This document shows positions 1 through 8,101 of a stretch of DNA of 28,333 nt, in pieces. Where the stretch lies: assembly GCA_003506435.1 (NCBI GenBank), contig DOAQ01000026.1, positions 1 through 28,333 of the forward strand. Direction: 5' to 3'. This stretch comes from Prolixibacteraceae bacterium (lineage in GTDB: Bacteria > Bacteroidota > Bacteroidia > Bacteroidales > Prolixibacteraceae). The notes beneath the pieces are model-generated. The model saw only the letters and a list, made by a program, of their open reading frames with translations, did not search any database and was not told the origin of the DNA. The translations under genes and the position numbers were made by a program. The first letter of the stretch is position 1, and every line of letters starts with the position of its first letter.

Positions 1-21
1 TTATTATATATTTATTTGGTA

Positions 22-690
22 TTAGTAGGCCGCGTTAAACTTTGCTTTTACCACTTCCTTTATCTCCTGCATGCCGACTTTTTGGCCCAATTCCCGTTCC
101 AGTGAAGTCACCCCGTAGCTGATAAACCCACAGGGGTTGATATAACTGAAATAGCGCATGTCGGTATTCACATTCAGGGCAAATCCGTGCATGGTAACGT
201 AACGGCTCACCCGCACCCCGATGGCACAAATTTTCCGGGTTTTGGCAGGTATTTCGGCATCGAGCCAGACGCCGGTAGCGCCTTCCTTTCGACTGCCGGT
301 CAGTCCGTATTCAGCAATCGTGGCAATAATGGCATCTTCCATTTTTTCAATATACTCGCGAACGCCTATTTTGTATTGTTCAAGGTCGATGATCGGGTAG
401 CCAACCAGTTGCCCCGGACCATGATACGTAATGTCTCCGCCCCGGTTGATCTTGTAAAAAACAGCATCAATTTTTTTCAGAAAATCGCCATGGATAAGCA
501 GGTTGTTTTCATCTCCGCTTTTCCCCAGTGTGTACACATGCGGGTGTTCGACCAGTAAAAAACGGTTTTTGTCGGTGGGGGAATTGCCCGATCTCTTTTG
601 CTGAACAATCTCATTAAGAATTTCTTCCTGGTAATCCCAGCATTCTTTATAGTCTTTTAAACCGACATCTTCGTAATTAAAATTTGTCAT
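22..690 (-). CDS. lipB: Octanoyltransferase LipB
   Basis: LipB moves the octanoyl group from octanoyl-ACP to the lipoyl domains of 2-oxoacid dehydrogenases and the glycine cleavage H protein in the cytoplasm. The 222-residue protein has the family signatures: RGGDITYHGPGQ at residues 83-94, the catalytic lysine in the TRKICAIG stretch (Lys153) and the catalytic cysteine in NPCGFISYG (Cys187). Its length is normal for the family. The ATG at 690 is the only sensible start. It lies 31 bases downstream of lipA on the same strand, so the two very likely share a transcript and act in succession: LipB loads the octanoyl chain and LipA inserts the sulfurs. Identification is by family motifs and context. 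Confidence 0.97.
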   Translation of the reverse strand: MTNFNYEDVGLKDYKECWDYQEEILNEIVQQKRSGNSPTDKNRFLLVEHPHVYTLGKSGDENNLLIHGDFLKKIDAVFYKINRGGDITYHGPGQLVGYPIIDLEQYKIGVREYIEKMEDAIIATIAEYGLTGSRKEGATGVWLDAEIPAKTRKICAIGVRVSRYVTMHGFALNVNTDMRYFSYINPCGFISYGVTSLERELGQKVGMQEIKEVVKAKFNAAY

Positions 691-721
691 TTTTTATTTG
701 GAATTTGGATTTTTTTTGATT

Positions 722-1585
722 TTATGCTTCCACATGTCTTTCCGCACAGTACGACGAACGTACCAGCGGACTGCTTTCAACAAAAGAAAAACCCTTTTCG
801 AGCCCGATTGTTCGGTATTTTTCAAATTGTTCGGGTGTAATGTATTCCGAAACGGGCAAATGCAGGAGCGTTGGCGCCAGATATTGCCCGATAGTCATCA
901 CTTTGCAACCGGAGGCCAGCAGTTCGTCCATGGTTTGCAGTACTTCGGCTTCGGTTTCGCCCAGCCCGAGCATAATTCCCGATTTGGCAATCCATCCTGA
1001 TTCAGCAATGATTTTGATTACTTCGAGACTGCGCCGGTACTTGGCGGCGCTGCGGATTTGCGGGGTTAGCCGCTCCACGGTTTCCAGATTGTGCGAAATG
1101 ACTTCCGGCTGTGCATCAATCACCTGTTGGATCAATTCTTTTTTACCCTGAAAATCGGGGATCAGTACTTCCAATTTTGTTTGCGGGTTCAGTTTTTTTA
1201 CTTCAGAAATAGTCTCGGCCCAAACCGATGCGCCCAGATCGGGCAGGTCGTCTCGGTCGACGGAGGTGATCACACAATGTTTCAACCCCATTATTTGTAC
1301 CGAGCGGGCAACCCACCGGGGTTCTTCCGTATCAACGGGAAGCGGTTTCCCTGTTTTTACACCGCAGAATTTGCAGTTGCGGGTACAAATATCGCCAAGG
1401 ATCATCAGGGTGGCAGTGCCCCGGTTCCAGCATTCGCCAATGTTCGGGCAATTTCCGCTGGTGCAAATCGTGTGCAGTCCGTGTTGGGCAACCAGGTTTT
1501 TCACTTTCGAGTAGCTTTCCCCCTTGGGCATCTTCATTTTCATCCAGCGGGGCAGTCGCTGGCGGTCTTTCAAATCGTTTGTCAT
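722..1585 (-). CDS. lipA: Lipoyl synthase LipA
   Basis: LipA is a radical-SAM enzyme that inserts two sulfur atoms into protein-bound octanoyl groups. With the start at 1585 the protein has 287 residues. It carries the auxiliary [4Fe-4S] ligands Cys41, Cys46 and Cys52 (CTSGNCPNIGEC), the radical-SAM motif CTRNCKFC at Cys67, Cys71 and Cys74, and the conserved C-terminal RSSY whose serine ligates the auxiliary cluster. The frame stays open upstream to a TTG at 1615, but a perfect -7 box lies at 1602-1609, so the ATG at 1585 is the real start. It is the first gene of a lipA-lipB pair. Confidence 0.97.
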   Translation of the reverse strand: MTNDLKDRQRLPRWMKMKMPKGESYSKVKNLVAQHGLHTICTSGNCPNIGECWNRGTATLMILGDICTRNCKFCGVKTGKPLPVDTEEPRWVARSVQIMGLKHCVITSVDRDDLPDLGASVWAETISEVKKLNPQTKLEVLIPDFQGKKELIQQVIDAQPEVISHNLETVERLTPQIRSAAKYRRSLEVIKIIAESGWIAKSGIMLGLGETEAEVLQTMDELLASGCKVMTIGQYLAPTLLHLPVSEYITPEQFEKYRTIGLEKGFSFVESSPLVRSSYCAERHVEA

Positions 1586-1601
1586 TGCGAACAAATTTGT
1601 G

Positions 1602-1609
1602 CAAAAATA
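1602..1609 (-). promoter_or_regulatory. Predicted lipA-lipB -7 promoter box
   Basis: Read on the minus strand this is TATTTTTG, a perfect match to the Bacteroidota -7 consensus TAnnTTTG, 16 bases before the lipA ATG. No clear -33 TTG is visible at the usual distance. The box places transcription initiation just before 1585 and excludes the upstream in-frame TTG. Confidence 0.55.
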
Positions 1610-1687
1610 GGGCAATTAATTTAAAACGAGCCTCTGAAATTCAATAAAGAGAAAAACTTTAGAGCCTGTTCTTCAAAGGAAAATTAT

Positions 1688-1695
1688 TAACTTTG
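1688..1695 (+). promoter_or_regulatory. Predicted promoter -7 box of the ATPase/TOPRIM cassette
   Basis: The sequence TAACTTTG is a perfect TAnnTTTG match 23 bases before the ATG at 1719, implying a leader of about 15-20 bases. A -33 element is not obvious. The box gives the cassette its own promoter, back to back with that of lipA. Confidence 0.5.
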
Positions 1696-1718
1696 AAACC
1701 ACATGTAATATTATAAAA

Positions 1719-2846
1719 ATGATTAATTCAATTAATGTTCGAAAATACAGGAATCTCGATGAACTAAAGATTAGGTCGTTAGTTCAGGTTAATTTAATTA
1801 CCGGGAAAAATAATACTGGAAAATCAACATTGCTTGAAGCTATTGCCATTTATACAGCCAAAAGCAATCTAGGTATTATTTCTCAAATACTTGAAGAAAG
1901 AGGAGAAAGTTATCGACAAACACCTGGAAATAAAAACATTACTGAATCCAACACGAAAACCCTTTCTTCATTATTTACCAATCGAGTCGTTAGTTTTAAT
2001 CATACTGATTCCATAACAATTGGCCCTATTGAAAATACATTATTTGGAGAACAAAACTCAACAGAAGATTTAGTTTCATTACGATTTGTAAAATATATTG
2101 ATGAGGTTATTGATCAGTCAGATAGTATTATAAGGAGACAACGAAAAATAATTGAGGATGATCGTAATAATCTAATTGATTTCAAAGTAGGATTTGAAAT
2201 GCGCGTAGGAACCAATTCTTTTCTTGTTCCATTGGAAGAAGAACGATTTTTCAGAATTGGATTCAGAGGGTCTTTAAGTACGGAAAAGTTTCAATTTATA
2301 CGAACCAGAAACATAGATAGGGAAATAAATGGAAAACTATGGGATAATATTACACTAACAGAAAAGGAACAATTCGTCATAGGAGCTCTTAAGATAATTG
2401 AACCTTTAGTTGAACGAATTGCATTTATTGAAGAAGGATTAAGATACAGAACCGCAGTTGTAAAACTGTCAAACAACAATGCTGTATTTCCTCTACAAAG
2501 CATGGGAGACGGTATAAATAGAATCTTAACAATTATTTTGGCTTTGGTCAATTCTGACAATGGGATATTGCTAATCGATGAATTTGAAAACGGATTGCAT
2601 CATTCCGTACAAGAAAAATTATGGGAAATTATATTCAACCTTTCTTTCAAACTAAATGTTCAGGTATTTGCAACAACCCACAGTGAAGATTGCATTTCCG
2701 GATTTCAAAATATATTGAATTCTCCATCTAACAGTATTGAAGGAAAACTTATTCGTCTTGATAATGTTGACGGAAAAATTAAGCAGGTAGAATTCACAAA
2801 GAATGAACTTCAGATTGCTTCAAATAAAAGAATTGAAATCCGCTAA
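1719..2846 (+). CDS. OLD/PARIS-like AAA (ABC-type) ATPase
   Basis: This 375-residue cytoplasmic ATPase belongs to the OLD/SMC-like ABC-ATPase group (AAA_15/AAA_21 type). Visible motifs are Walker A GKNNTGKST at residues 29-37, an ABC-signature-like SMGDG at 261-265, Walker B ILLIDEFENG at 283-292 with Asp287 and Glu288, and a switch histidine in ATTHSED (His321). Residues from about 50 to 245 form the divergent, charged insert typical of such proteins. It has no TOPRIM domain of its own; the next gene, two bases downstream, supplies one. That split layout resembles ATPase/nuclease anti-phage systems such as PARIS. Base composition is low: a hand count of 1921-1980 gives 33% G+C, against 45% for 961-1020 in lipA. 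An ATPase role is firm; a defence role is inferred. Confidence 0.85.
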   Translation: MINSINVRKYRNLDELKIRSLVQVNLITGKNNTGKSTLLEAIAIYTAKSNLGIISQILEERGESYRQTPGNKNITESNTKTLSSLFTNRVVSFNHTDSITIGPIENTLFGEQNSTEDLVSLRFVKYIDEVIDQSDSIIRRQRKIIEDDRNNLIDFKVGFEMRVGTNSFLVPLEEERFFRIGFRGSLSTEKFQFIRTRNIDREINGKLWDNITLTEKEQFVIGALKIIEPLVERIAFIEEGLRYRTAVVKLSNNNAVFPLQSMGDGINRILTIILALVNSDNGILLIDEFENGLHHSVQEKLWEIIFNLSFKLNVQVFATTHSEDCISGFQNILNSPSNSIEGKLIRLDNVDGKIKQVEFTKNELQIASNKRIEIR

Positions 2847-2848
2847 CC

Positions 2849-3481
2849 ATGAGAATAGAGGAAAAATTTGATCAGAAACTCTTAGTTGAAGGGAATGATG
2901 ATCAGCGTGTAATTTGGGCATTATGTGATCGTTTTAAAATACATGAATCATTTGATGTTATCGATTGTGAAGGAATATCTGAACTACTTAAAGAAATACC
3001 AGTAAGATTAAAACAATCAGGAATTCGAACAATAGGTATTATTGTTGATGCAGACTCAGACATCTCAGCAAGGTGGGATAAATTTAAAAGTATATTTGAC
3101 ACTTTAAACTATATCATACCCGAAGAATTGCCTGTCGATGGATTAGTTGTCAGGATAATAGATCAAATATCCATTGGAATATGGATTATGCCTAATAATG
3201 ACATAAACGGTATGCTAGAAGACTTTATTTCTTTTCTTATCCCTAATGATGACAGACTTTTACCAATTGTAAAAGATCATGTTTCAGATATAGAAAGAAA
3301 AGCATTAAATAAATATATTCCACAGCATAGATCGAAAGCAATTATTCACTCTTGGCTCTCGTTACAGGAAGATCCTGGGATACCAATGGGACAAGGTATA
3401 ACAAAAAGATATCTTTCTATTGACGAACAAATTTGTGTTAGTTTTATTTGCTGGCTCAATAGATTATTTAACGAAAAATAG
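2849..3481 (+). CDS. DUF3226-like TOPRIM-fold protein
   Basis: This 210-residue protein has the pattern of a TOPRIM fold: a glutamate after the first strand in KLLVEGNDDQ (Glu14), and a DxDxD cluster in GIIVDADSD (Asp67, Asp69, Asp71). The stretch GIWIMPNNDINGMLEDF is what I recall as typical of DUF3226. TOPRIM domains of OLD, GajA and AriB are metal-dependent nucleases or nucleic-acid effectors, so this is the probable effector partner of the ATPase directly upstream; the intergenic gap is only two bases. The gene is strongly A+T-rich (28% G+C counted by hand in 3181-3240). Its TAG stop overlaps by one base the GTG that can start the next gene. Nuclease activity is inferred from the acidic residues only. 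Confidence 0.75.
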   Translation: MRIEEKFDQKLLVEGNDDQRVIWALCDRFKIHESFDVIDCEGISELLKEIPVRLKQSGIRTIGIIVDADSDISARWDKFKSIFDTLNYIIPEELPVDGLVVRIIDQISIGIWIMPNNDINGMLEDFISFLIPNDDRLLPIVKDHVSDIERKALNKYIPQHRSKAIIHSWLSLQEDPGIPMGQGITKRYLSIDEQICVSFICWLNRLFNEK

Positions 3482-5409
3482 TGATGACCAAAAAAGGCGT
3501 AAAAACCTCGCTTCTTTCCTATTTTGAAAAAGTTGATTATATAATATCTAATTGTAGATTAATAGCTTTTCTGGGGGTATTTTCCTTTTTTTTACTAAAG
3601 AGTGTTTCTGCGCAAAACATTGACATTAACGACCTGACTCTCGCGGGCAAATATTTTCAGGACGGTGAATTTGAAAAAGCGGCTGACCTGTACCTGAGAA
3701 TCTACGATGCATCGCTGCAGCCGGTTTATTTTACTATTTTCCTGAACTGCATGATTGAACTGAAAGATTTTGAACGTGCAGAAAAGGAAATAAAAAAGAA
3801 CTTACGAGGTTCGCAACGCCGCCCTGAATTGTATATACAGTACGGGTATATTCTGAAATTACAAAACCGTAATGAAGAAGCGGACAAGAATTTTAAAAAG
3901 GCATTGGAAGAAGTAGGTCGAAATAAGTCGGCATACGATCTGCTGGCCAATGAATTTCTGAACAGGGGCGAATTTGAATATGCTGAAAAAGTTTATGCGC
4001 AAGGGCAGAAGAGCTTACCGGACGAAGATTTTCATTACGAACTGGCGCGCACGTACATGTATCAGCGAAACTACGACCGCATGCTCGACGAATATCTGGA
4101 AGTGTTGCGGATGGACGAAAACAACCTGGTCAATGTTCAGAATAATATTCTTTCGGCTCTTTCTCTCGACGTGGATGGTTCGCTAAACGACCTGTTCCGG
4201 ACAAAACTTCTGAAACAGATACAAGGCGAACCCAATAAAATTGTATACAACCGTTTGCTGATCTGGTTTTTCATTCAGGAAAAACGGTTTGCGAATGCGT
4301 TGCGCCAGCAAATCGCCCTTGACAAACGCATTGGGACAGAAGATGAGTTCATTTTAAATCTGGCTGATATAGCTGGTCGTAACAAGGAATACGATGAAGC
4401 GCTGAAAGCCTACGATTACTTGCTTTCGAAAGGGAATCAGGCGCCTGTTTATGCGAAGATGGTCAAGGCAAGGATGGGGCTGTATTACCGCCGTTTTCTC
4501 GATTTCGGAAAACCCTCACTGGCAGAAGCCGAAAACATGAATACGCTTTTCAACGAATGTTTTTCTATCCTGGGTTATTCGGTTGAGAGTTACAAATTAC
4601 TGATTGACCATGCCCACTTGCTCGCATTTTACCTGAACCGTACCGGACAGGCCCTCGAATTATTAAATAATGGATTAAAAATGCAAGGTCTGAATCCACT
4701 TCAATATTCAGAAATAAAAATGGAAATTGCCGATATGCAGGTTTATAAAGGCGATGAATGGGATGCAGTGCTGGAATATTCGCAGGTAATTGAATACAAT
4801 AAAACCAATGCGTTGGGCGATGAGGCCAAGCTGAAAAAAGCCCGGCTCAGCTATTATTTGGGCGATTTTAAATGGGCGCAGGCCCAACTGGATGTGATTA
4901 AAGCAAGCACTTCGAAAATGACGTCGAACGATGCCTTTGAACTGTCGATGATGATTGGAAGTAACCTGAATCTGGACACCACGGATGTGCCAATGCAGAT
5001 GTTTGCACGGGCCGATTTGTACCTTTTCCGGAACCAGGATTCGCTGGCATTGCAGGTGTTCGATTCCATCTATGCCGAATACCCGATGCACAGTTTGCAC
5101 GACGAGATTTTATTCCGTAAAGCCACGATATTTCGAAAACATGGAAATTATGAATTGGCTGCTGAAAACCTGAAAATCATTGTTGAAAAAAGCAGTTACG
5201 ATTTGCTGGCCGATGATGCGCTTTTTACACTGGCCGAAATCTATCAGCTTCATTTGAACCGGAAAGAAGAAGCCCGGGAACTTTACAGGCAGATGCTGTC
5301 TCGCTATCCGGGAAGCGTTTATGTGGTCGAGAGTCGTAACCGCTTCCGTTACCTGCGTGGCGATACGGTGGATCAGGAATCAGAATCTTCTAACGGAAAC
5401 AAGAATTAA
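3481..5409 (+). CDS. Secreted tetratricopeptide-repeat protein
   Basis: This protein of about 642 residues is made almost wholly of TPR-like helical pairs, recognisable by recurring A..Y/F spacing such as AADLYLRIYDA, AEKVYAQGQ and AEIYQLHLNRKEEARELY. A hydrophobic segment at residues 27-44 ending SVSAQ looks like a signal peptide cleaved before Gln45, so the protein is probably periplasmic or outer-membrane associated and acts as a scaffold for envelope proteins. The first codons are GTG (3481) then ATG (3484); there is no later methionine before the signal peptide, leaving an unusually long polar leader of about 26 residues. G+C returns to normal (47% counted in 4261-4320). The stop overlaps the next ATG by one base. 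The specific partner is unknown. Confidence 0.85.
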   Translation: MMTKKGVKTSLLSYFEKVDYIISNCRLIAFLGVFSFFLLKSVSAQNIDINDLTLAGKYFQDGEFEKAADLYLRIYDASLQPVYFTIFLNCMIELKDFERAEKEIKKNLRGSQRRPELYIQYGYILKLQNRNEEADKNFKKALEEVGRNKSAYDLLANEFLNRGEFEYAEKVYAQGQKSLPDEDFHYELARTYMYQRNYDRMLDEYLEVLRMDENNLVNVQNNILSALSLDVDGSLNDLFRTKLLKQIQGEPNKIVYNRLLIWFFIQEKRFANALRQQIALDKRIGTEDEFILNLADIAGRNKEYDEALKAYDYLLSKGNQAPVYAKMVKARMGLYYRRFLDFGKPSLAEAENMNTLFNECFSILGYSVESYKLLIDHAHLLAFYLNRTGQALELLNNGLKMQGLNPLQYSEIKMEIADMQVYKGDEWDAVLEYSQVIEYNKTNALGDEAKLKKARLSYYLGDFKWAQAQLDVIKASTSKMTSNDAFELSMMIGSNLNLDTTDVPMQMFARADLYLFRNQDSLALQVFDSIYAEYPMHSLHDEILFRKATIFRKHGNYELAAENLKIIVEKSSYDLLADDALFTLAEIYQLHLNRKEEARELYRQMLSRYPGSVYVVESRNRFRYLRGDTVDQESESSNGNKN

Positions 5410-6302
5410 TGAAGCGACAAAAAAAAGCCTATTTGTTTGCTTTTGCTGCGGTATTTTGCTGGTCGTCGGTTGCTACAGCCTTTAAAATCGGACTTCAGCA
5501 TTTGTTGGTTCTTCATCTGATTTTGGTAGCGTCAATCACTTCATTTTTCGTTTTTCTGCTGATCATTTTATTACAGAAACGCAGCGCCGAACTTCTCACT
5601 GGCGGCACAACTGGCATTTGGCGGTCGGCATTGCTGGGGGCCTTGAACCCGCCGGTATATTACATGGTTTTGTTCTCCGCCTACAATCTGCTGCCTGCGC
5701 AGGTGGCGCAACCTCTGAACATGGTCTGGCCCATCATGCTCGCCCTTTTATCGGTTCCTTTTCTGAAGCAAAAACTCAGGTGGAGGCATGTTGTTGCCAT
5801 TTTTATCAGTTTTGCCGGGGTCTTTTTCATTTCCTCGCAGGGCGGTTCTAACGGACTTGCCAACACCAGCCTGACCGGAGTCATTCTGGCTTTGTCGGCC
5901 AGTGTTTTGTGGTCGCTTTACTGGATCTTTAATGTGCGCGACAAACGACCCGAATTGATTAAATTATTCTGGAACTTTTTTTTCGGTTCATTGTACATGC
6001 TCATCGCAGTGGCCTTGTTTTCCGACACGGACCTTCATTGGGGGACGGGCGTATTGACCGGTATTTACATTGGCCTTTTCGAACTTGGCTTTGCCTATAT
6101 TTTCTGGATGCAGGCCATGCAGTTGAGCGAAAATAATGCCCAGATCGGCAACCTGGTTTTTATTACACCTTTCGTTTCGCTGATATTTATTCATCTGTTT
6201 TTGCACGAAACTATTTATTACACAACCTTCATAGGCCTGTTTTTTATTGTAGGTGGAATAGTCATTCAGCAGGTAAAACCAAAATTGAAGATTAAAAAGT
6301 AG
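5409..6302 (+). CDS. DMT-superfamily EamA transporter
   Basis: This 297-residue integral inner-membrane protein has about ten hydrophobic segments arranged as two EamA-like halves (about residues 5-135 and 150-288), starting with FAFAAVFCWSSVATAFKIGL and ending in the usual short basic tail KPKLKIKK. EamA proteins export or exchange small metabolites such as amino acids or purines; the substrate cannot be predicted here. Its start codon overlaps the stop of the TPR gene (TAATG), so the two are translationally coupled. Transcription probably continues from upstream, because no separate promoter box was found. Confidence 0.9.
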   Translation: MKRQKKAYLFAFAAVFCWSSVATAFKIGLQHLLVLHLILVASITSFFVFLLIILLQKRSAELLTGGTTGIWRSALLGALNPPVYYMVLFSAYNLLPAQVAQPLNMVWPIMLALLSVPFLKQKLRWRHVVAIFISFAGVFFISSQGGSNGLANTSLTGVILALSASVLWSLYWIFNVRDKRPELIKLFWNFFFGSLYMLIAVALFSDTDLHWGTGVLTGIYIGLFELGFAYIFWMQAMQLSENNAQIGNLVFITPFVSLIFIHLFLHETIYYTTFIGLFFIVGGIVIQQVKPKLKIKK

Positions 6303-6309
6303 ATTTTTC

Positions 6310-6341
6310 TTGCTCTTATCTTTCAGGAAATCGTATTTTTG
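6310..6341 (+). promoter_or_regulatory. Predicted promoter of tRNA-Thr
   Basis: A TTG at 6310-6312 and a perfect -7 box TATTTTTG at 6334-6341 are separated by 21 bases, the Bacteroidota primary-sigma layout. The box ends 44 bases before the mature tRNA, which leaves a short 5' leader for RNase P to remove. Confidence 0.6.
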
Positions 6342-6385
6342 CGGTGCATTTTCTGAGGCAGGTCTTACCTCCTTGTTAATCAAAA

Positions 6386-6457
6386 GCCTTCTTAGCTCAG
6401 TGGTAGAGCAGCTCACTCGTAATGAGCAGGTCGCGGGTTCAACTCCCGTGGAAGGCT
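6386..6457 (+). tRNA. tRNA-Thr (anticodon CGT)
   Basis: The cloverleaf folds by eye. The acceptor stem GCCTTCT pairs with GGAAGGC (one G-T pair), the D arm contains AGCTCAGTGGTAGAGC, and the anticodon stem is GCTCA/TGAGC with loop CTCGTAA, giving anticodon CGT, which reads ACG. The T arm is GCGGGTTCAACTCCCGT. The discriminator base is T at 6457 and no CCA is encoded, as is common in Bacteroidota. Confidence 0.95.
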
Positions 6458-6498
6458 CTTTTTCTTTCCTTCTCCGATTTCCTTCAGGGTAAAAATTC

Positions 6499-6506
6499 TA
6501 CCTTTG
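6499..6506 (+). promoter_or_regulatory. Predicted ruvC -7 promoter box
   Basis: TACCTTTG is a perfect TAnnTTTG match. Initiation would fall near 6513, leaving only about 7 bases before the ATG at 6520 but about 16 before the ATG at 6529. The box therefore favours the second ATG as the ruvC start. Confidence 0.5.
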
Positions 6507-6528
6507 AACGATTAGTTTAATGGTATTC

Positions 6529-7083
6529 ATGGAAAAAACAACCAAACGTATTTTAGGAATCGACCCGGGAACCAATATAATGGGGTACGGATTGATTGAG
6601 ATTGAAAACAACAAACCCAAAATTCTTCAGGTGGGGGTTGTGAAAACTACCGGCTACGACAACCATTATTTAAAACTGAAGCATATTTTTAACCGGTCCG
6701 AATACTTGTTTAACGAATTTTTGCCCGATGAACTGGCTATTGAATCTCCTTTCTATGGAAAAGATATTCAGGCCATGCTGAAATTGGGACGGGCACAGGG
6801 TATTGTGATGGGGCTTGCTTTGCAGCGCGATATTCCGGTTTTTGAATATGCCCCGCTGAAAGTGAAACAGTCGATCACCGGCATGGGACGCGCGGCCAAA
6901 GAACAGGTTGCTTATTTCCTGAAGAACATGTTGGCGCTTGATGAATGGCCCAAAGAGTTGGATGCCACCGATGCTGTGGCTGTAGCTATTTGCCATTATC
7001 TCCAGCAGAAAAATCCGGTCACCAAAGGCGGGTATAAAAACTGGGGAGACTTTATAAAAAAAAATCCAGGCCGCATAAAATAA
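6529..7083 (+). CDS. ruvC: Crossover junction endodeoxyribonuclease RuvC
   Basis: RuvC resolves Holliday junctions as a dimer working with RuvAB. With the start at 6529 the protein has 184 residues. The four acidic metal ligands of this RNase H-fold nuclease are in place: Asp12 in LGIDPGT, Glu72 in LAIESPF, and Asp145 and Asp148 in LDATDAVAVA. An alternative ATG at 6520 adds MVF, but the promoter box at 6499-6506 makes that start unlikely. ruvA and ruvB are not nearby, which is usual in this phylum. The gene stands alone after tRNA-Thr and is followed by a hairpin shared with the convergent HIT gene. Confidence 0.97.
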   Translation: MEKTTKRILGIDPGTNIMGYGLIEIENNKPKILQVGVVKTTGYDNHYLKLKHIFNRSEYLFNEFLPDELAIESPFYGKDIQAMLKLGRAQGIVMGLALQRDIPVFEYAPLKVKQSITGMGRAAKEQVAYFLKNMLALDEWPKELDATDAVAVAICHYLQQKNPVTKGGYKNWGDFIKKNPGRIK

Positions 7084-7101
7084 AACCGCACTGCATGACA
7101 T

Positions 7102-7134
7102 AAAAAATCCCGTCTCTCTTTTTTAGAAACGGGA
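7102..7134 (-). terminator. Intrinsic terminator of the greA-HIT operon
   Basis: A hairpin with arms 7108-7117 and 7125-7134 (TCCCGTCTCT against AGAAACGGGA, one mismatch) has a seven-base loop. On the minus strand it is followed by a run of six T (7102-7107), the signature of an intrinsic terminator for the gene ending at 7158. On the plus strand the following T run (7142-7148) is eight bases away, so it may terminate ruvC less efficiently. Confidence 0.75.
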
Positions 7135-7157
7135 CTGCTATATTTTTTGGATTCAGT

Positions 7158-7553
7158 TTAAATAATTTGTCCGGCAATTTTATTCCTGATCTCGACAAAC
7201 TCTTCCGGGCTTAATTTCAACTTCTTTGTAAAATTCAGCAAATCGCCTTCGTTTTGCATGGGTATTAAATGAATATGCGCATGAGGAACTTCCAACCCAA
7301 GTACCAGAACACCCACTTTAACGCAGGGAATGGCTTTTTTCAGACCTTCGGCAACTTTTTTGGCAAACAACTGAAGTCCGGCATACGTTTCATTATCCAG
7401 ATCGAAAAGATAATCGACTTCTTTTTTCGGGATTACCAGTGTGTGTCCTTTGGCAACTGGCATGATGTCGAGAAATGCGTAATAGTTTTCATCTTCGGCC
7501 ACTTTGTACGAAGGAATTTCTCCATTTACGATTCGTGTAAAGATGCTTGCCAT
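7158..7553 (-). CDS. HIT-family nucleotide hydrolase
   Basis: This 131-residue cytoplasmic protein of the histidine-triad family (HinT/Fhit-like) hydrolyses or transfers nucleotide monophosphate groups, for example from adenylated amines. The diagnostic triad HAHIHLIP occupies residues 91-98 (His91, His93, His95), and the N-terminal half has the usual IFTRIVNGEIPSYKV and KGHTLVIPKK segments. It begins 11 bases after greA on the same strand and is thus the second gene of a greA-HIT operon. Its physiological substrate is unknown. Confidence 0.93.
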   Translation of the reverse strand: MASIFTRIVNGEIPSYKVAEDENYYAFLDIMPVAKGHTLVIPKKEVDYLFDLDNETYAGLQLFAKKVAEGLKKAIPCVKVGVLVLGLEVPHAHIHLIPMQNEGDLLNFTKKLKLSPEEFVEIRNKIAGQII

Positions 7554-7564
7554 GGCTTCAAAAT

Positions 7565-8038
7565 TTATAGTGAAATATCAACAATCTCGAAAGGAATAGT
7601 CCCCGATGGTACTTTTATTTCAACCACATCGCCAACTTTTTTGCCCATTAAACCTTTGGCAATGGGTGTGGCAATCGAAATCTTTCCGGCCTTTAAATCT
7701 GCTTCATGCTCCGACACGATGGTGTACTGCATGGTTGCATTGTTCTTTATATTTTTAATGGTGACCTTGTTCAGAATCTGAACACAGGAAGTGTCGATCT
7801 TCGATTCGTCGATAATCCGGGCACTGGCTATTTTCCCGCGCAAAATAGCAATTTTTGCCTCCAGCATGCCTTGCGCATCTTTGGCCGCATCATATTCTGC
7901 GTTTTCAGAAATATCGCCTTTTTCGATGGCTTCTCCAATTTGTTTCGAAATAGCAGGCCGTTCAACGGTCATCAGATGTTCCAGTTCATCTTTCATTTTT
8001 TTCAGACCTTCTTCCGTAATGTATGAAACCTTTCCCAT
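7565..8038 (-). CDS. greA: Transcription elongation factor GreA
   Basis: GreA enters the RNA polymerase secondary channel and stimulates cleavage of backtracked transcripts. The protein from the ATG at 8038 has 157 residues, the normal length. The N-terminal coiled coil carries the acidic tip GDISENAEY (Asp42, Glu45) followed by AAKDAQGMLEAKI, and the C-terminal FKBP-like domain ends in the conserved GLMGKKVGDVVEIKVPSG segment. An in-frame ATG at 8056 adds six residues, but MGKVSYITEEG is the conserved beginning. A terminator-like hairpin lies upstream at 8061-8097. Confidence 0.97.
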   Translation of the reverse strand: MGKVSYITEEGLKKMKDELEHLMTVERPAISKQIGEAIEKGDISENAEYDAAKDAQGMLEAKIAILRGKIASARIIDESKIDTSCVQILNKVTIKNIKNNATMQYTIVSEHEADLKAGKISIATPIAKGLMGKKVGDVVEIKVPSGTIPFEIVDISL

Positions 8039-8060
8039 GATTGTATTTTTTTTCAACTAT

Positions 8061-8097
8061 ATAAAACAAAAAGAATTCCGGCTTTGCGGAACTCTTT
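8061..8097 (-). terminator. Terminator-like hairpin ahead of greA
   Basis: Arms 8070-8080 and 8087-8097 form an 11-base stem (AAAGAATTCCG against CGGAACTCTTT, one G-U pair in the RNA) with a six-base loop. On the minus strand the descending arm ends in T's and is followed by TTGTTTTAT, an intrinsic-terminator layout. It may end transcription of the gene at 8180-8602, or it may act as a leader attenuator of greA. Confidence 0.6.
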
Positions 8098-8101
8098 CGA
8101 A

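Noticed and set aside
6520..6528. Upstream ATG of ruvC
   Set aside because: The predicted transcription start leaves only about seven bases before it, and the three added residues MVF are not family sequence.
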